Positions 10,659 to 20,173 of a DNA stretch of 64,000 bases are shown one piece after another; within the stretch, counting starts at the first letter, position 1, and every line of letters starts with the position of its first letter. The notes under the pieces were generated by a model. The model saw only the letters and a list, made by a program, of their open reading frames with translations. It had not been told where the DNA came from and searched no databases. Where the stretch lies: contig JALHLR010000016.1 in the NCBI GenBank assembly GCA_022844475.1, positions 1 to 64,000 of the forward strand, read 5' to 3'. This DNA comes from Hyphomonadaceae bacterium (GTDB lineage: Bacteria > Pseudomonadota > Alphaproteobacteria > Caulobacterales > Hyphomonadaceae). Position numbers and translations under genes: made by a program.

Positions 10659-11570
10659 CTAGCGCTTCAGCACTTCCGACATGGTCGTGCCGAGGCGCGC
10701 CGGGCTCGGCGAGACGACGATACCGGCCGATTCCATGGCGGCGATCTTCGATTCCGCATCGCCCTTGCCGCCGGACACGATCGCGCCGGCGTGGCCCATG
10801 GTGCGGCCCTTGGGGGCCGTGCGGCCGGCGATGAAGCCGACCATCGGCTTCTTGCGGCCGCGCCTTGCCTCGTCCTTGAGGAACTGGGCGGCGTCTTCCT
10901 CGCCCGATCCGCCGATCTCACCGATCATGATGATCGCCTTGGTCTCGTCGTCGGCAAGGAACATCTCGAGCACATCGATGAAGTCCGTGCCTTTGACCGG
11001 GTCGCCGCCGATTCCGACGGCCGTGGTCTGGCCGAGGCCTTCGGCGGTCGTCTGGAACACAGCCTCATAGGTGAGCGTGCCCGAGCGCGAGAGCACGCCG
11101 ATATTGCCCTTGGAGAAGATCGAGCCCGGCATGATCCCGATCTTGCACTGGCCCGGCGTGAGCAGGCCCGGGCAGTTCGGCCCGATCAGGCGCGATTTCG
11201 ACTTCGCGAGCTTGTCCTTGACGCGCACCATGTCGAGTACGGGCACGCCCTCGGTGATTGTCACGATCAGCGGGATTTCGGCGTCGATGGCTTCTTCGAT
11301 CGCGGCGGCGCAGAATTTCGGCGGCACGTAGATGACGGTGGCGTTGGCGCCGGTCTTCTCTTTGGCTTCGGCGACGCTGTTGAACAGCGGGCGCTGGACT
11401 TTTGAGCCGTCCGGCAGTGTGCCTTCCCACTGTGTTCCACCTTTGCCGGGTGTGATGCCGCCGACCATCTGCGTGCCGTACGCAATGCCCTGCTCGGTGT
11501 GGAACGTGCCGGTCTTGCCGGTCATGCCCTGGGTGAGGACCTTGGTGTTCTTGTCGATCAGGATGGACAT
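10659..11570 (-). CDS. sucD: Succinyl-CoA ligase alpha subunit
   Basis: [27 protein letters not shown]..., [10 protein letters not shown], active-site region [12 protein letters not shown]. Confidence 0.97.
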   Translation of the reverse strand: MSILIDKNTKVLTQGMTGKTGTFHTEQGIAYGTQMVGGITPGKGGTQWEGTLPDGSKVQRPLFNSVAEAKEKTGANATVIYVPPKFCAAAIEEAIDAEIPLIVTITEGVPVLDMVRVKDKLAKSKSRLIGPNCPGLLTPGQCKIGIMPGSIFSKGNIGVLSRSGTLTYEAVFQTTAEGLGQTTAVGIGGDPVKGTDFIDVLEMFLADDETKAIIMIGEIGGSGEEDAAQFLKDEARRGRKKPMVGFIAGRTAPKGRTMGHAGAIVSGGKGDAESKIAAMESAGIVVSPSPARLGTTMSEVLKR

Positions 11571-11615
11571 CGCTGGGCCTTGTTCGGTCGGAAGCGGGAA
11601 AACGGAAGTGACGGA

Positions 11616-12812
11616 CTATTTGCCTTTGACGGCGGCGACGATCTTCTGAGCTGCGTCGTCGAGATCGTTGGCGGGGACGACGTTGAGACCGCTATCCTTG
11701 ATGATCTTCTTGCCGAGCTCGGCGTTCGTGCCTTCGAGCCGGACGACCAGCGGCACGGAGAGGTTGGTCTCGCGCACGGCGGCGAGGACGCCTTCGGCGA
11801 TGACATCGCACTTCATGATGCCGCCGAAGATGTTCACGAGGATGCCCTTCACCTTGGGATCCTTCATGATGATCTTGAAGGCGGCTGCGACCTTCTCCTT
11901 GCCGGCGCCGCCGCCGACGTCGCAGAAGTTGGCGGGCTCTTCGCCATAGAGCTTGATGATGTCCATCGTCGCCATGGCGAGACCGGCGCCGTTGACCATG
12001 CAGCCGATCGTGCCGTCGAGCGCGATATAGGCGAGGTCCCACTCGGAGGCCTCGATCTCTTTTTCGTCTTCCTCGGTCTTGTCGCGCAGCGCCTGGATGT
12101 CGGGGTGGCGGAACAGCGCGTTGCCGTCGAAGGAGACTTTGGCATCCAGCACGCGCACGCGGCCGTTCTTCATGACGATCAGCGGGTTGATCTCCAGCAT
12201 CGCCATGTCCTTCTCGACGAAGGCCTTGTAGAGGATGCGCGAGAGACCGATCATGTCGGTGCGGGCCTCACCCGACAGCTTCAGCGCATCGCAGAGCTTG
12301 CTGGCGTCGGTGTCGGTGACGCCGGTCGAGGGCTCGATCGGCAGCGTCATGATGCGGTCGGGCGTATCGTGAGCGACGGCTTCGATGTCCATGCCGCCTT
12401 CGGTCGAGACGACGAAGGCGATCTTGCCGGTGCCGCGATCGACCAGCAGCGAGAGATACAGTTCCTTCTCGATATCGGCGCCGTCCTCGATGTAGATGCG
12501 GTTGACCTGCTTGCCGCCGGCGCCGGTCTGGGCGGTCACAAGCGTCTTGCCGAGCATGGCCTTCACATGCTCAAGCGCCTGCTCCTTCGAGAAGCCGAGG
12601 CGGACGCCGCCTTTTTCACCGGCTTCCTTTTCAAGGAATTTGCCCTTGCCGCGGCCGCCGGCGTGGATCTGCGATTTGACCACCCAGAGCGGACCGGGGA
12701 GCGCGTCGATCGCCGCCTGCGCCTGGTCCACCGAGGTGATGGCGACGCCGAGCGCGACCGGAGCGCCGAAGGACTTCAGGACTTCTTTCGCCTGATGCTC
12801 GTGGATGTTCAT
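11616..12812 (-). CDS. sucC: Succinyl-CoA ligase beta subunit
   Basis: [25 protein letters not shown]-grasp fold, C-terminal [14 protein letters not shown]; start refined to 12812. Confidence 0.97.
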   Translation of the reverse strand: MNIHEHQAKEVLKSFGAPVALGVAITSVDQAQAAIDALPGPLWVVKSQIHAGGRGKGKFLEKEAGEKGGVRLGFSKEQALEHVKAMLGKTLVTAQTGAGGKQVNRIYIEDGADIEKELYLSLLVDRGTGKIAFVVSTEGGMDIEAVAHDTPDRIMTLPIEPSTGVTDTDASKLCDALKLSGEARTDMIGLSRILYKAFVEKDMAMLEINPLIVMKNGRVRVLDAKVSFDGNALFRHPDIQALRDKTEEDEKEIEASEWDLAYIALDGTIGCMVNGAGLAMATMDIIKLYGEEPANFCDVGGGAGKEKVAAAFKIIMKDPKVKGILVNIFGGIMKCDVIAEGVLAAVRETNLSVPLVVRLEGTNAELGKKIIKDSGLNVVPANDLDDAAQKIVAAVKGK

Positions 12813-12920
12813 GAAACCTGTTCCTGAAAGACGGGCTTGGCAGGCCCTGCTCGGGCGTGTGGCGATAGCGCATGGTGCGCAGCGACGCAACGTAGGCGAT
12901 CGGCGCTGTTCTGTGTCGAT

Positions 12921-14207
12921 TCAGACCGGTTTGGGCTCGGACGCTGGCGGCGGTCCATCGCTGCCAGCAGCGGCACGTTCAGCCTCGTCCGCCACAGCGC
13001 CCTGCACGACGCTTGTGGCCTGGACCGGCTTGAAGGACGATCGTTGCGAGGAGCCTGGCCGGTCGCGGATGAACAGCCGCCCGAGATTGGCCGCCATCAG
13101 CCCGAAATAGCCCAGGGCGACGGCGAGGAATACGCCCGACTGGCCGGCCTGCGTGTCGGCGACAGCGCCGGTGAGAATTGGCCCGATCACCGATCCGCCT
13201 GCCCAGATGAAGAGCATGCCGGACATGACCTGCGCGATCTGGCCGGCATCCGTGCGGTCGGTCGCATGGCTGGCGGAGATCGAATAGAAGGACAGCGCTC
13301 CCCCACCCCACAGCGCCGCCAGCAGGACGGTGATCGAGAACGAGACCCGGCCTGCCGTGAGATAAAGCGCGATGCAGGCGACGAGCGCCAGGAAAGCGAG
13401 GAAGGCAACCACCAGTCGCCGGTCGACCCTGTCGGAGATCAGCCCCGCAGGCCATTGCGTGACGACGCCGCCGAGCATTGCGGCAATGTAGAGCGTGGCG
13501 GCGGACGACGACCCCTGGCCAGGCTGGAGCTCCTGCGCATAGAGCGGCAATTGCGCGGTGACGCCGGTGTTGCACAGCCCTGCCACCGCAGCGCCGGCCA
13601 GGGCTGCCGGCGGAATGCGCAGGATGCTGCTGAGGCTGAGCGCTTCGCGGTCGGGCAGGACAGGTTGCGCGCGCTGAGTGGCGGAGAGCGGAATGACCGC
13701 GAGGATCATCAGCAGGCCTGCCCAGATGAACGGGCGAATGTCCTCGGGTGCATGGTCGAGGATCAGCAACGGACCACCGCAGATCGCAAGCTTCAGCATC
13801 AGCTGGTAGAGGCCCATCACGCCGCCGCGTCTGGAGCGGGGCGTTGAATCCGCGATCCAGCTTTCTGCGGCGGTGAACATCACGGCGGAGGCCGCGCCCT
13901 GGGCGAGGCGGAACAGGGCCCACGCGACGGCATCGAACGACAGCCCCATGGACAGGATGCCGACGGCGTAGATGGCGGCGGCCGCCGAATAGGCGCGGAT
14001 GTGCCCGACCTGGCGCACGATGTCGGGCGCGAACCACGCGCCGGCCATGAACCCCGCCGAGAATGATGCCGCGACCAGCCCGACCCCAAGCGCCGAGGCG
14101 CCCATGTAGTCGAGCGCCAGCGGCGTGGTGACGCTCAGCACGCCGGAAGCGGCCTGAAGCAGCATCACTGCAAGGATGAGAGATGCGACGTTCCGGTAGA
14201 CGGTCAT
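12921..14207 (-). CDS. MFS transporter
   Basis: 428-aa multi-helix hydrophobic protein with MFS-like pattern. Confidence 0.8.
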   Translation of the reverse strand: MTVYRNVASLILAVMLLQAASGVLSVTTPLALDYMGASALGVGLVAASFSAGFMAGAWFAPDIVRQVGHIRAYSAAAAIYAVGILSMGLSFDAVAWALFRLAQGAASAVMFTAAESWIADSTPRSRRGGVMGLYQLMLKLAICGGPLLILDHAPEDIRPFIWAGLLMILAVIPLSATQRAQPVLPDREALSLSSILRIPPAALAGAAVAGLCNTGVTAQLPLYAQELQPGQGSSSAATLYIAAMLGGVVTQWPAGLISDRVDRRLVVAFLAFLALVACIALYLTAGRVSFSITVLLAALWGGGALSFYSISASHATDRTDAGQIAQVMSGMLFIWAGGSVIGPILTGAVADTQAGQSGVFLAVALGYFGLMAANLGRLFIRDRPGSSQRSSFKPVQATSVVQGAVADEAERAAAGSDGPPPASEPKPV

Positions 14208-14374
14208 GGAGAAGATCGCCGGGCGATTCTTGTTATCACACCGGCTTTAGCGGGGTTTGCTGCAACGCGCGTCTAAAATCTTGTTACCGAAAGCATGAAA
14301 TCTCACGGATCGCGTTGAAGTGAATCTTCAGTGTGATGCGGCAAGGTTGGCGCTTACCGTGGGGAGGCTACGCG

Positions 14375-15355
14375 ATGATTCCGAACACACTGCTTGCACT
14401 GATCGACAAGCTGGCCGCCGATGGCCGGATTGCCGCAGAGGAGGCGCTCGATGTGCGCCGCGCCGTGTTTCCGGATGGAGCCGTTTCCCGTGGCGAGGCC
14501 GAAGCGCTGTTCCACCTCAACGACCGGGTGGGCGGCGATGATCCGGCGTGGAACGCCTGCTTCGTCGAAGCGATCTGCGATCACCTGACGCTTGCGCACG
14601 ACCTGCCCGGCCATGTCACCGACGAGGGTGCGGCCTGGCTGGAAAGCCGGATCAGCCATGACGGCGTGGTCGAGAGTTTTACCGAGCTGGAACTGTTGCT
14701 GAAGCTGCTGGAGCGCGCGGAGTCATGCCCAGCGCGCCTGCACGAATTGGCGCGTGACTGGGTCTCGCGCGCGGTGCTGGCTGGCAAGGGCTATGAAGGC
14801 CGCGACACGTCGCTCGTTCCGGGACAGATCGGCGCGACCGAACTCGCGCTGATCCGGCGCGTTCTCTACGCCGCCGCAGGGGCGGGGAACGCTGCTGTGA
14901 CGCGAGAAGAAGCCGAGTGGCTGTTCGACCTCGACACCTCGACGGAAGGCTTCGCCCATGTCGCAGGCTGGCGCGACATGTTCGTGTCGGCGGTCATGAA
15001 TCACCTGTTCGCCGCAGGTCCGTCAGCCCTGCTGGAACGCAGCGAGATGGTGCGCCGGGCGGCCTGGCTGCAGAGGCGCGAGACAGGCGGCGTCGGCCAG
15101 TACCTCAAGCGCGCGCTTCACAGTCTCGGATCCGGCCCTTCCGAATTCCTCAGCGATGTCACCTTCAACGGCGCAGCGAATGACCATGTCGAACGCCGCC
15201 AGGTTGAAGCCACGCTTGCCGAGGCCCTGACCACGCCGGAAGCAGCCTGGCTTGTTACCCGCATTCGCGCCGATGGTCGTCGCACGACAAACGAACAGGC
15301 CCTGCTCGCCGCGGTGAAGGCGGCCAAGGGCGAGGAGCTGCTGAAGTCGGCTTGA
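14375..15355 (+). CDS. Conserved hypothetical protein with internal repeats
   Basis: ORF 14333-15355, likely start MIPNTLLALIDKL at 14375; repeated DPAW/GWRD..F(V)xA(I/V)xxHL modules. Confidence 0.7.
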   Translation: MIPNTLLALIDKLAADGRIAAEEALDVRRAVFPDGAVSRGEAEALFHLNDRVGGDDPAWNACFVEAICDHLTLAHDLPGHVTDEGAAWLESRISHDGVVESFTELELLLKLLERAESCPARLHELARDWVSRAVLAGKGYEGRDTSLVPGQIGATELALIRRVLYAAAGAGNAAVTREEAEWLFDLDTSTEGFAHVAGWRDMFVSAVMNHLFAAGPSALLERSEMVRRAAWLQRRETGGVGQYLKRALHSLGSGPSEFLSDVTFNGAANDHVERRQVEATLAEALTTPEAAWLVTRIRADGRRTTNEQALLAAVKAAKGEELLKSA

Positions 15356-15389
15356 CCCTCGCCTCCCCGCTTCCGGGAGGGGCGGCTTT

Positions 15390-16853
15390 TCAGGCGCCCG
15401 CCCACGTCCCGTGGAAACCGAGCGGCCAGGCGTAATCGGCCTGCCACACGGCCACCGGCCCGTCCTCGATGTTGGACGCGTCGAAGGCCCAGACTTCGGT
15501 GCGGCCCGCGCGCGTGTTGATGGCGGGGCCGATGAGCCAGGAGTCTTTCTCCGATGAGCCGCCGGGCTTCGGGGTGAAAAGGTGCTCTTCGACGATGTAG
15601 TGCGATCCGAAATCGTAGACCTGCGCCTTGCCGGAGGACCAGTCCTGCAGAGCAAGGGCGCTGCCGCCGGGCTGATCCTTGACCGAGCCGGTGACCATGG
15701 CGGTGAGTTTTCGGGACAGGCCGTGGCGGCGCGGATCGACCTGCGGGAAGTCGCCGGCGATGTCCGTTTCGGTGAGCTTTGCATCGCCTGACTTCGCGAT
15801 GGTGACCATCGTCAGTTTCGACGGCCGGTCATAGCCCGACAGTTTTCCGCGTATCTCCTGCGCGCCGCCGCCTGAGCCGAGCACGGGTTCGGGATAGAAG
15901 GCGGCGTCGAGGCGGATCGTGCCGTCGCTTTCCTCCCAGGCAGCGCCGGTGTGGTAGAAGGCGCGCGCAGGGCCCTGGGCCCAGCGGGTTTTCGCAAGGT
16001 CGTCCTTGTCGACGATGAGATACTTCATCCCCTGTTCCGGCTTCCACTCGAAGCCATCGATGAAGGGGGGCCTCGTTCGCGTCTGGATCCAGGGCTGGAC
16101 GAGAATGATCAGCTTGCGGTCGGTCATCGCCCAGTCGTGGATGTAGGATGCGACGCCGATATCGACCATGCCGAAGCTGGCGATCGAGCCGTCAGGGTTG
16201 ATGTTGTAAATTCCCGCCGTGCGGCCGTTGAGGGCGAGGTTCCAGATGCGGCCATCGGGATCGCGCTTGGGGTGCGCGAGGAAGGGCATGCCCTTCAGGT
16301 CGCTCCTGAATTCCTTGAGGCCTTTTGTTTCGAGCGTCACCGGATCCATGCGGTACGGCGTGCCTGCTTCCCACAGCGCCAGCAATTCGCCGCCCGACAT
16401 CATCACCGAGATGTTGCCGGGGTTCACGTCGTTGGAGGATGAGACCGGATAGCTGGGATCGCCCACCGTGCCGAAACCGGGCGCGAGGAATTTTCCAGCC
16501 GCCATTTCAAGCCGGCGCTTGGGCGTGTCGACATAGCGGCCGGTGTGGACCGCCTTGCCGTCGGCGATGCTGATGCGCTGGACCATGCCGTCACCGTCGA
16601 ACCAGTGCGTAGCGTAGGCGTCGCCATGCTGGAAGTGCGCGGGGCCGTTCCGGTAGAGCGTGCCGGCGAGACCCGCAGGCGCCTTGCCGGAGACGAGGCG
16701 CATCGGCGCGGGGCCGAAGCCTTTTGCCGGGGCGGTGGCATAGCCGACATGCCATGGCGGCATCTCGCCATTGGCGAAGGCCGAAGGGCTGACGGCGAGG
16801 GTCGCGCCAGTCATCAGGCCGGCATGGAGGAAGAGGCGGCGGGAGAGGGTCAT
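15390..16853 (-). CDS. Carotenoid oxygenase (RPE65/CCD family), secreted
   Basis: SRRLFLHAGLMTGATLAVSPSAFA signal; NGPAHFQHGDAYATHWFDGDGMVQRISI motif typical of carotenoid cleavage oxygenases. Confidence 0.88.
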   Translation of the reverse strand: MTLSRRLFLHAGLMTGATLAVSPSAFANGEMPPWHVGYATAPAKGFGPAPMRLVSGKAPAGLAGTLYRNGPAHFQHGDAYATHWFDGDGMVQRISIADGKAVHTGRYVDTPKRRLEMAAGKFLAPGFGTVGDPSYPVSSSNDVNPGNISVMMSGGELLALWEAGTPYRMDPVTLETKGLKEFRSDLKGMPFLAHPKRDPDGRIWNLALNGRTAGIYNINPDGSIASFGMVDIGVASYIHDWAMTDRKLIILVQPWIQTRTRPPFIDGFEWKPEQGMKYLIVDKDDLAKTRWAQGPARAFYHTGAAWEESDGTIRLDAAFYPEPVLGSGGGAQEIRGKLSGYDRPSKLTMVTIAKSGDAKLTETDIAGDFPQVDPRRHGLSRKLTAMVTGSVKDQPGGSALALQDWSSGKAQVYDFGSHYIVEEHLFTPKPGGSSEKDSWLIGPAINTRAGRTEVWAFDASNIEDGPVAVWQADYAWPLGFHGTWAGA

Positions 16854-16875
16854 GGTTGCGCTCCTGCGGGCCGGA

Positions 16876-17346
16876 TCAGTTGAACTTGATCGTGTGGGCG
16901 GTCACCGGGGCCGCCACGGCGAACTTCGCCGCGTCCCACTTGGCCGGGCCGAACTGGGCAGGGGCGTTGTTCGAGAAGGCGAAGGGCTCGGTCGGCATGC
17001 CGAAGGGGTTCGTGCTCATCTTCCCGTCGCCATTGACGTCATGGAACATCTTGATGCCGTACTGGCCAGGCGGGAGGTCGAAGGTGGCGGTCACCGTCCC
17101 GCCAGTGACGGGGATCGAGCCGCCATTGACGGCCTTGTCGGCGTCGTACCCGGCCGCGTCGTAGATGCCGAGCGAGAGGGTGCCCTTTTGCTCTTTTATG
17201 TTCGTGATCGTGACCGTGAGCTGGGCCTTGGCTGGCTCGGCGGCGGCTGCCTGTGGATAGACCAGCATCACAGCCAGCATCGCGGCCGGAAGGATGCCGG
17301 CTGCCGCCAGCAGGGAGGAGAGGATCGGGAGGCGGGTCGTGGACAT
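16876..17346 (-). CDS. DUF2141 domain secreted protein
   Basis: Signal peptide MSTTRLPILSSLLAAAGILPAAM and body LTVTITNIKEQKGTLSLGIYD...FHDVNGDGKMSTNPFGMPTEPFAFSNN; start refined to 17346. Confidence 0.78.
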   Translation of the reverse strand: MSTTRLPILSSLLAAAGILPAAMLAVMLVYPQAAAAEPAKAQLTVTITNIKEQKGTLSLGIYDAAGYDADKAVNGGSIPVTGGTVTATFDLPPGQYGIKMFHDVNGDGKMSTNPFGMPTEPFAFSNNAPAQFGPAKWDAAKFAVAAPVTAHTIKFN

Positions 17347-17468
17347 GGGAGGAACTCCGTTGGTTCGGGGTTTCGGATCAGCATTTTCATCCGGGTTTCG
17401 TCCCGGCCCGTGCAACCTCCGACGAAGCGGGCCGGTCCACCACACCAATTGCGCGAATAAGCTGTTTT

Positions 17469-17504
17469 GCTTCGTGAAATGCCGGGCTACACCGTTCACG
17501 AAGC
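17469..17504. promoter_or_regulatory. Perfect 10-bp inverted repeat in divergent promoter
   Basis: GCTTCGTGAA (17469-17478), 16-nt spacer, TTCACGAAGC (17495-17504); upstream of the LytTR gene and divergent DUF2141 gene. Confidence 0.6.
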
Positions 17505-17528
17505 GCGAAATGCAGCTGCGAAACGCCG

Positions 17529-18347
17529 ATGACCGAGCCCGGTAACCCTTCGACACGCGCGCCCGGCGGCCGAATACCGGCGTGGGCGGTCACTGTCCTG
17601 CGGGGCGGCGCGATCTCGGTTGGGCTGGGGGTCATCTTTGCCTGGCTGGGCGTCTATCAGTCGGGCGAGATCCCCTTCCCGGAACGGATCGTCTACTGGT
17701 CCGCCCTGATCGCGCTGGGGTCGGCGGCTGCCATGCTGATCAACCCGCTGGTGTTCGATCGCTGGATGGCAGGCTCGCACCCTGCCCTCCAGATCGCGGC
17801 GGTGTCGTGCGTTATATCCATACCGGTCACGATCGGTCTCGTTGCCATCGAATACGTGTCGGTTGGAACACTGGCGGAGCCCGGCTGGTGGTGGGTGCAG
17901 TTCGGCTACGTGCTGGTGATCTCGGGCCTGCTGACAACGGGGGGATGGGCGCTTGACCGGCTCGGCGAGAAATCGCCCGCAGCGGCGACACTGTCCGGCG
18001 ATCCACCGGCACCCACGACGCCCTCGGCCATCCCGTATGTCTTCGCCGACCGGCTTCCGGCGAAGTTTCGCGCCGGGGCGATCTACGCCGTCTCTGCCGA
18101 GGACCATTACCTTCGCGTCCACACCAGCGCGGGCGAGACGATGATCCTGATGCGCCTTGCTGACGCGATCCGGGAGCTGGCTGCACTCGAAGGCCTCCAG
18201 ACCCACAGGTCATGGTGGGTGGCGCGGCAGGGACTTGCCGACGTCACCAAGGGCGATGGCCGGGTGACGCTGAAGCTGAAGTCCGGCGTGGAGGCGCCGG
18301 TCAGCCGCGCGAATCTCAAGATCGTGAAAGACGCGGGCTGGCTGTAG
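17529..18347 (+). CDS. Membrane-anchored LytTR-family DNA-binding regulator
   Basis: N-terminal hydrophobic helices; C-terminal AIYAVSAEDHYLRVHTSAGETMILMRLADAIREL...THRSWWV typical of LytTR. Confidence 0.85.
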   Translation: MTEPGNPSTRAPGGRIPAWAVTVLRGGAISVGLGVIFAWLGVYQSGEIPFPERIVYWSALIALGSAAAMLINPLVFDRWMAGSHPALQIAAVSCVISIPVTIGLVAIEYVSVGTLAEPGWWWVQFGYVLVISGLLTTGGWALDRLGEKSPAAATLSGDPPAPTTPSAIPYVFADRLPAKFRAGAIYAVSAEDHYLRVHTSAGETMILMRLADAIRELAALEGLQTHRSWWVARQGLADVTKGDGRVTLKLKSGVEAPVSRANLKIVKDAGWL

Positions 18348-18678
18348 GGGCCTCCGCTTCCCAATCGCTCTCGACCTCGATGCCCGGAAGCTCCGCGCGC
18401 AGTTTCGGAAGCAGCGCCCTTACCCGCGTCGCGAAGGGCGGGTTCTCCTCATAACCGGACATGGTGCGCTCTGGTTCGACAATGCTGCCGGACCCTGGAT
18501 CGTCCCACGGGAAGGTGTCGTCATAGTCGGTCACCAGCTGCTCGATCTCGGCGCGAAGGTCGTCCGGGATGTCGAGGTCGCGGGAGTCAACCGGATAGCC
18601 GAAGCGCGCTTTCGCTTCAGCGTCCTGCGCCCACAGGCAGACGCCGGAGCCTGCATCGAAGAAGAAGCGCAGCCGCAT
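18316..18678 (-). CDS. Hypothetical protein
   Basis: 120-aa ORF, 11 nt downstream of the TAXI-like gene; overlaps the 3' end of the convergent LytTR gene by 32 bp. Confidence 0.6.
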   Translation of the reverse strand: MRLRFFFDAGSGVCLWAQDAEAKARFGYPVDSRDLDIPDDLRAEIEQLVTDYDDTFPWDDPGSGSIVEPERTMSGYEENPPFATRVRALLPKLRAELPGIEVESDWEAEAPTASPRLSRS

Positions 18679-18689
18679 CAGGTCTCTTT

Positions 18690-19982
18690 CTAGATCCGTG
18701 CGTGCCGTTCCTGCGCCGACAGCTTGTCGACCAGTTCGGCGACGAAGCGGATGTGCGCACGCAGGCGATAGAGGTCATCGGTGTAGCTGACGGGGACTTC
18801 GACCTTGCCCGCCTCTTCCTGCAGGTCGGCGAGCTTGGCGCGCACCTCCATGCGGTCTTCCGGGCTGGTCGCTGCGCGGCCGTCGGCTTCGAGCTGGCGA
18901 AGGTCGTTGTACCAGACATAGATCTTGCGCCGGATTCGCCAGCGATAGAGCGGCGGCGCTGCGCGGATAAGCGGGATCATCAGCGTCACCAGCGGGATCG
19001 CCAGCACCCAGGCGCGCTCGAGAAAGTTCGCGACACTGTAAGGGAAGACGCGACGCAGGAAGCTGGGGCCGTTTTCGTAGTACCGCTTCGCTTCGTCCGA
19101 GATCGCGATATCCGACAGTTGCGACGTGGGGAAATGTCCGGGGTCGGACAATAGCGAGCCGCCGCCATGGGCCGCCAGCGCCGCCTCGATCAGGAGCGAC
19201 TGGATGGCGGGATGCAGATCCTCGCGCACAACGATCTGGGCGGTGGGCGCGATCAGCATGACGTCCTCGCGCGGCAGTATCGCCTTGAGATCAAGCACGC
19301 CGCGATAGAGCATCACCTCGTCGAGATAGGGATGCCGGCGTGCAAGCGCGTGGGCTTCGCGCATCGACAGCAGGGTTATCTCTGGATCGCCAGCGAGACC
19401 CGCGAGCCATGGCGCCGTCGGGCCCGACACCACCATCGCGATGTCGATCTCGCCCGCCTGCAACGCCGCCGCGGCAGCCTGCCCAGCCAGGGGCACGGCG
19501 GTGTAGCTCTCCGGCGCAACGCCAGCTTCCGTGAGCAGCAGTGTCGCCAGAACGCGCACGCCAGACCCTTCCGGTCCGATCGCGACACGGCGACCCACAA
19601 CGGACTGCAATCCTTCGACGCGGATGTCTCTGCGATGGAAGACCCAGAGCGGCTCGTAGAAGACCGCGCCGAGCGAACGGACGCCGTCCTGTCCCAGATC
19701 GCTGGCCAGCCCGGTCTGGACGATGCCGACATCCGCCTGTCCCGATTTCACGCGCGCGAGGTTGTCGACCGAACCGGCGGTCTCCAGGACCTCCACCGCG
19801 ACATCGAAGCCGCCCAGCGTTTTCGCATAGGCATCCGCCGTCGCCGCGTATGCGCCGCCGGCCCCGCCGCCGGCGATGACGATGCGCTTTGGCGGGGCCG
19901 GCGACATGAACATGAAGGCCACGACAAGGCCCAGCACGACAATGGCGATCGGCGCGCCGTAGACGCGAAGGAAGTTCTTCAT
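18690..19982 (-). CDS. TAXI-family TRAP solute-binding protein with N- and C-terminal membrane anchors
   Basis: GGGAGGAYAATADAYAK...ETAGSVDNLARVKSGQADVGIVQ; second hydrophobic segment and cytoplasmic-like charged tail near C-terminus; start refined to 19982. Confidence 0.78.
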   Translation of the reverse strand: MKNFLRVYGAPIAIVVLGLVVAFMFMSPAPPKRIVIAGGGAGGAYAATADAYAKTLGGFDVAVEVLETAGSVDNLARVKSGQADVGIVQTGLASDLGQDGVRSLGAVFYEPLWVFHRRDIRVEGLQSVVGRRVAIGPEGSGVRVLATLLLTEAGVAPESYTAVPLAGQAAAAALQAGEIDIAMVVSGPTAPWLAGLAGDPEITLLSMREAHALARRHPYLDEVMLYRGVLDLKAILPREDVMLIAPTAQIVVREDLHPAIQSLLIEAALAAHGGGSLLSDPGHFPTSQLSDIAISDEAKRYYENGPSFLRRVFPYSVANFLERAWVLAIPLVTLMIPLIRAAPPLYRWRIRRKIYVWYNDLRQLEADGRAATSPEDRMEVRAKLADLQEEAGKVEVPVSYTDDLYRLRAHIRFVAELVDKLSAQERHARI

Positions 19983-20173
19983 TGCCGATGACCCATCCGA
20001 TTCCGCCACGCCCGCGGCGCCACCCTAAGGGGTCACCTGACGATTTGGAATCGCAAACACCATGCGCGCGGGTTTCGCCGCAATCGCCTTCGATATGCCT
20101 TGGCTCGCATCGCATTTTCGCCTGCGCGCCCTCCTTTCCTGCGCCCTCGCCGACGAGAAGGAAACGGGACGTC

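Noticed and set aside
11499-12827. 442-aa plus-strand ORF
   Set aside because: Antisense to sucC and sucD.
14228-14286. Direct repeat TCTTGTTA (two copies about 51 bp apart) in the MFS/hypothetical divergent region
   Set aside because: Only 8 bp matches; could be chance and no symmetry or third copy was seen.
17529-18678. 3' overlap of the LytTR gene and the 120-aa minus-strand gene as a possible antisense regulatory pair
   Set aside because: Only a 32-bp convergent tail overlap, common in compact genomes; no further evidence.
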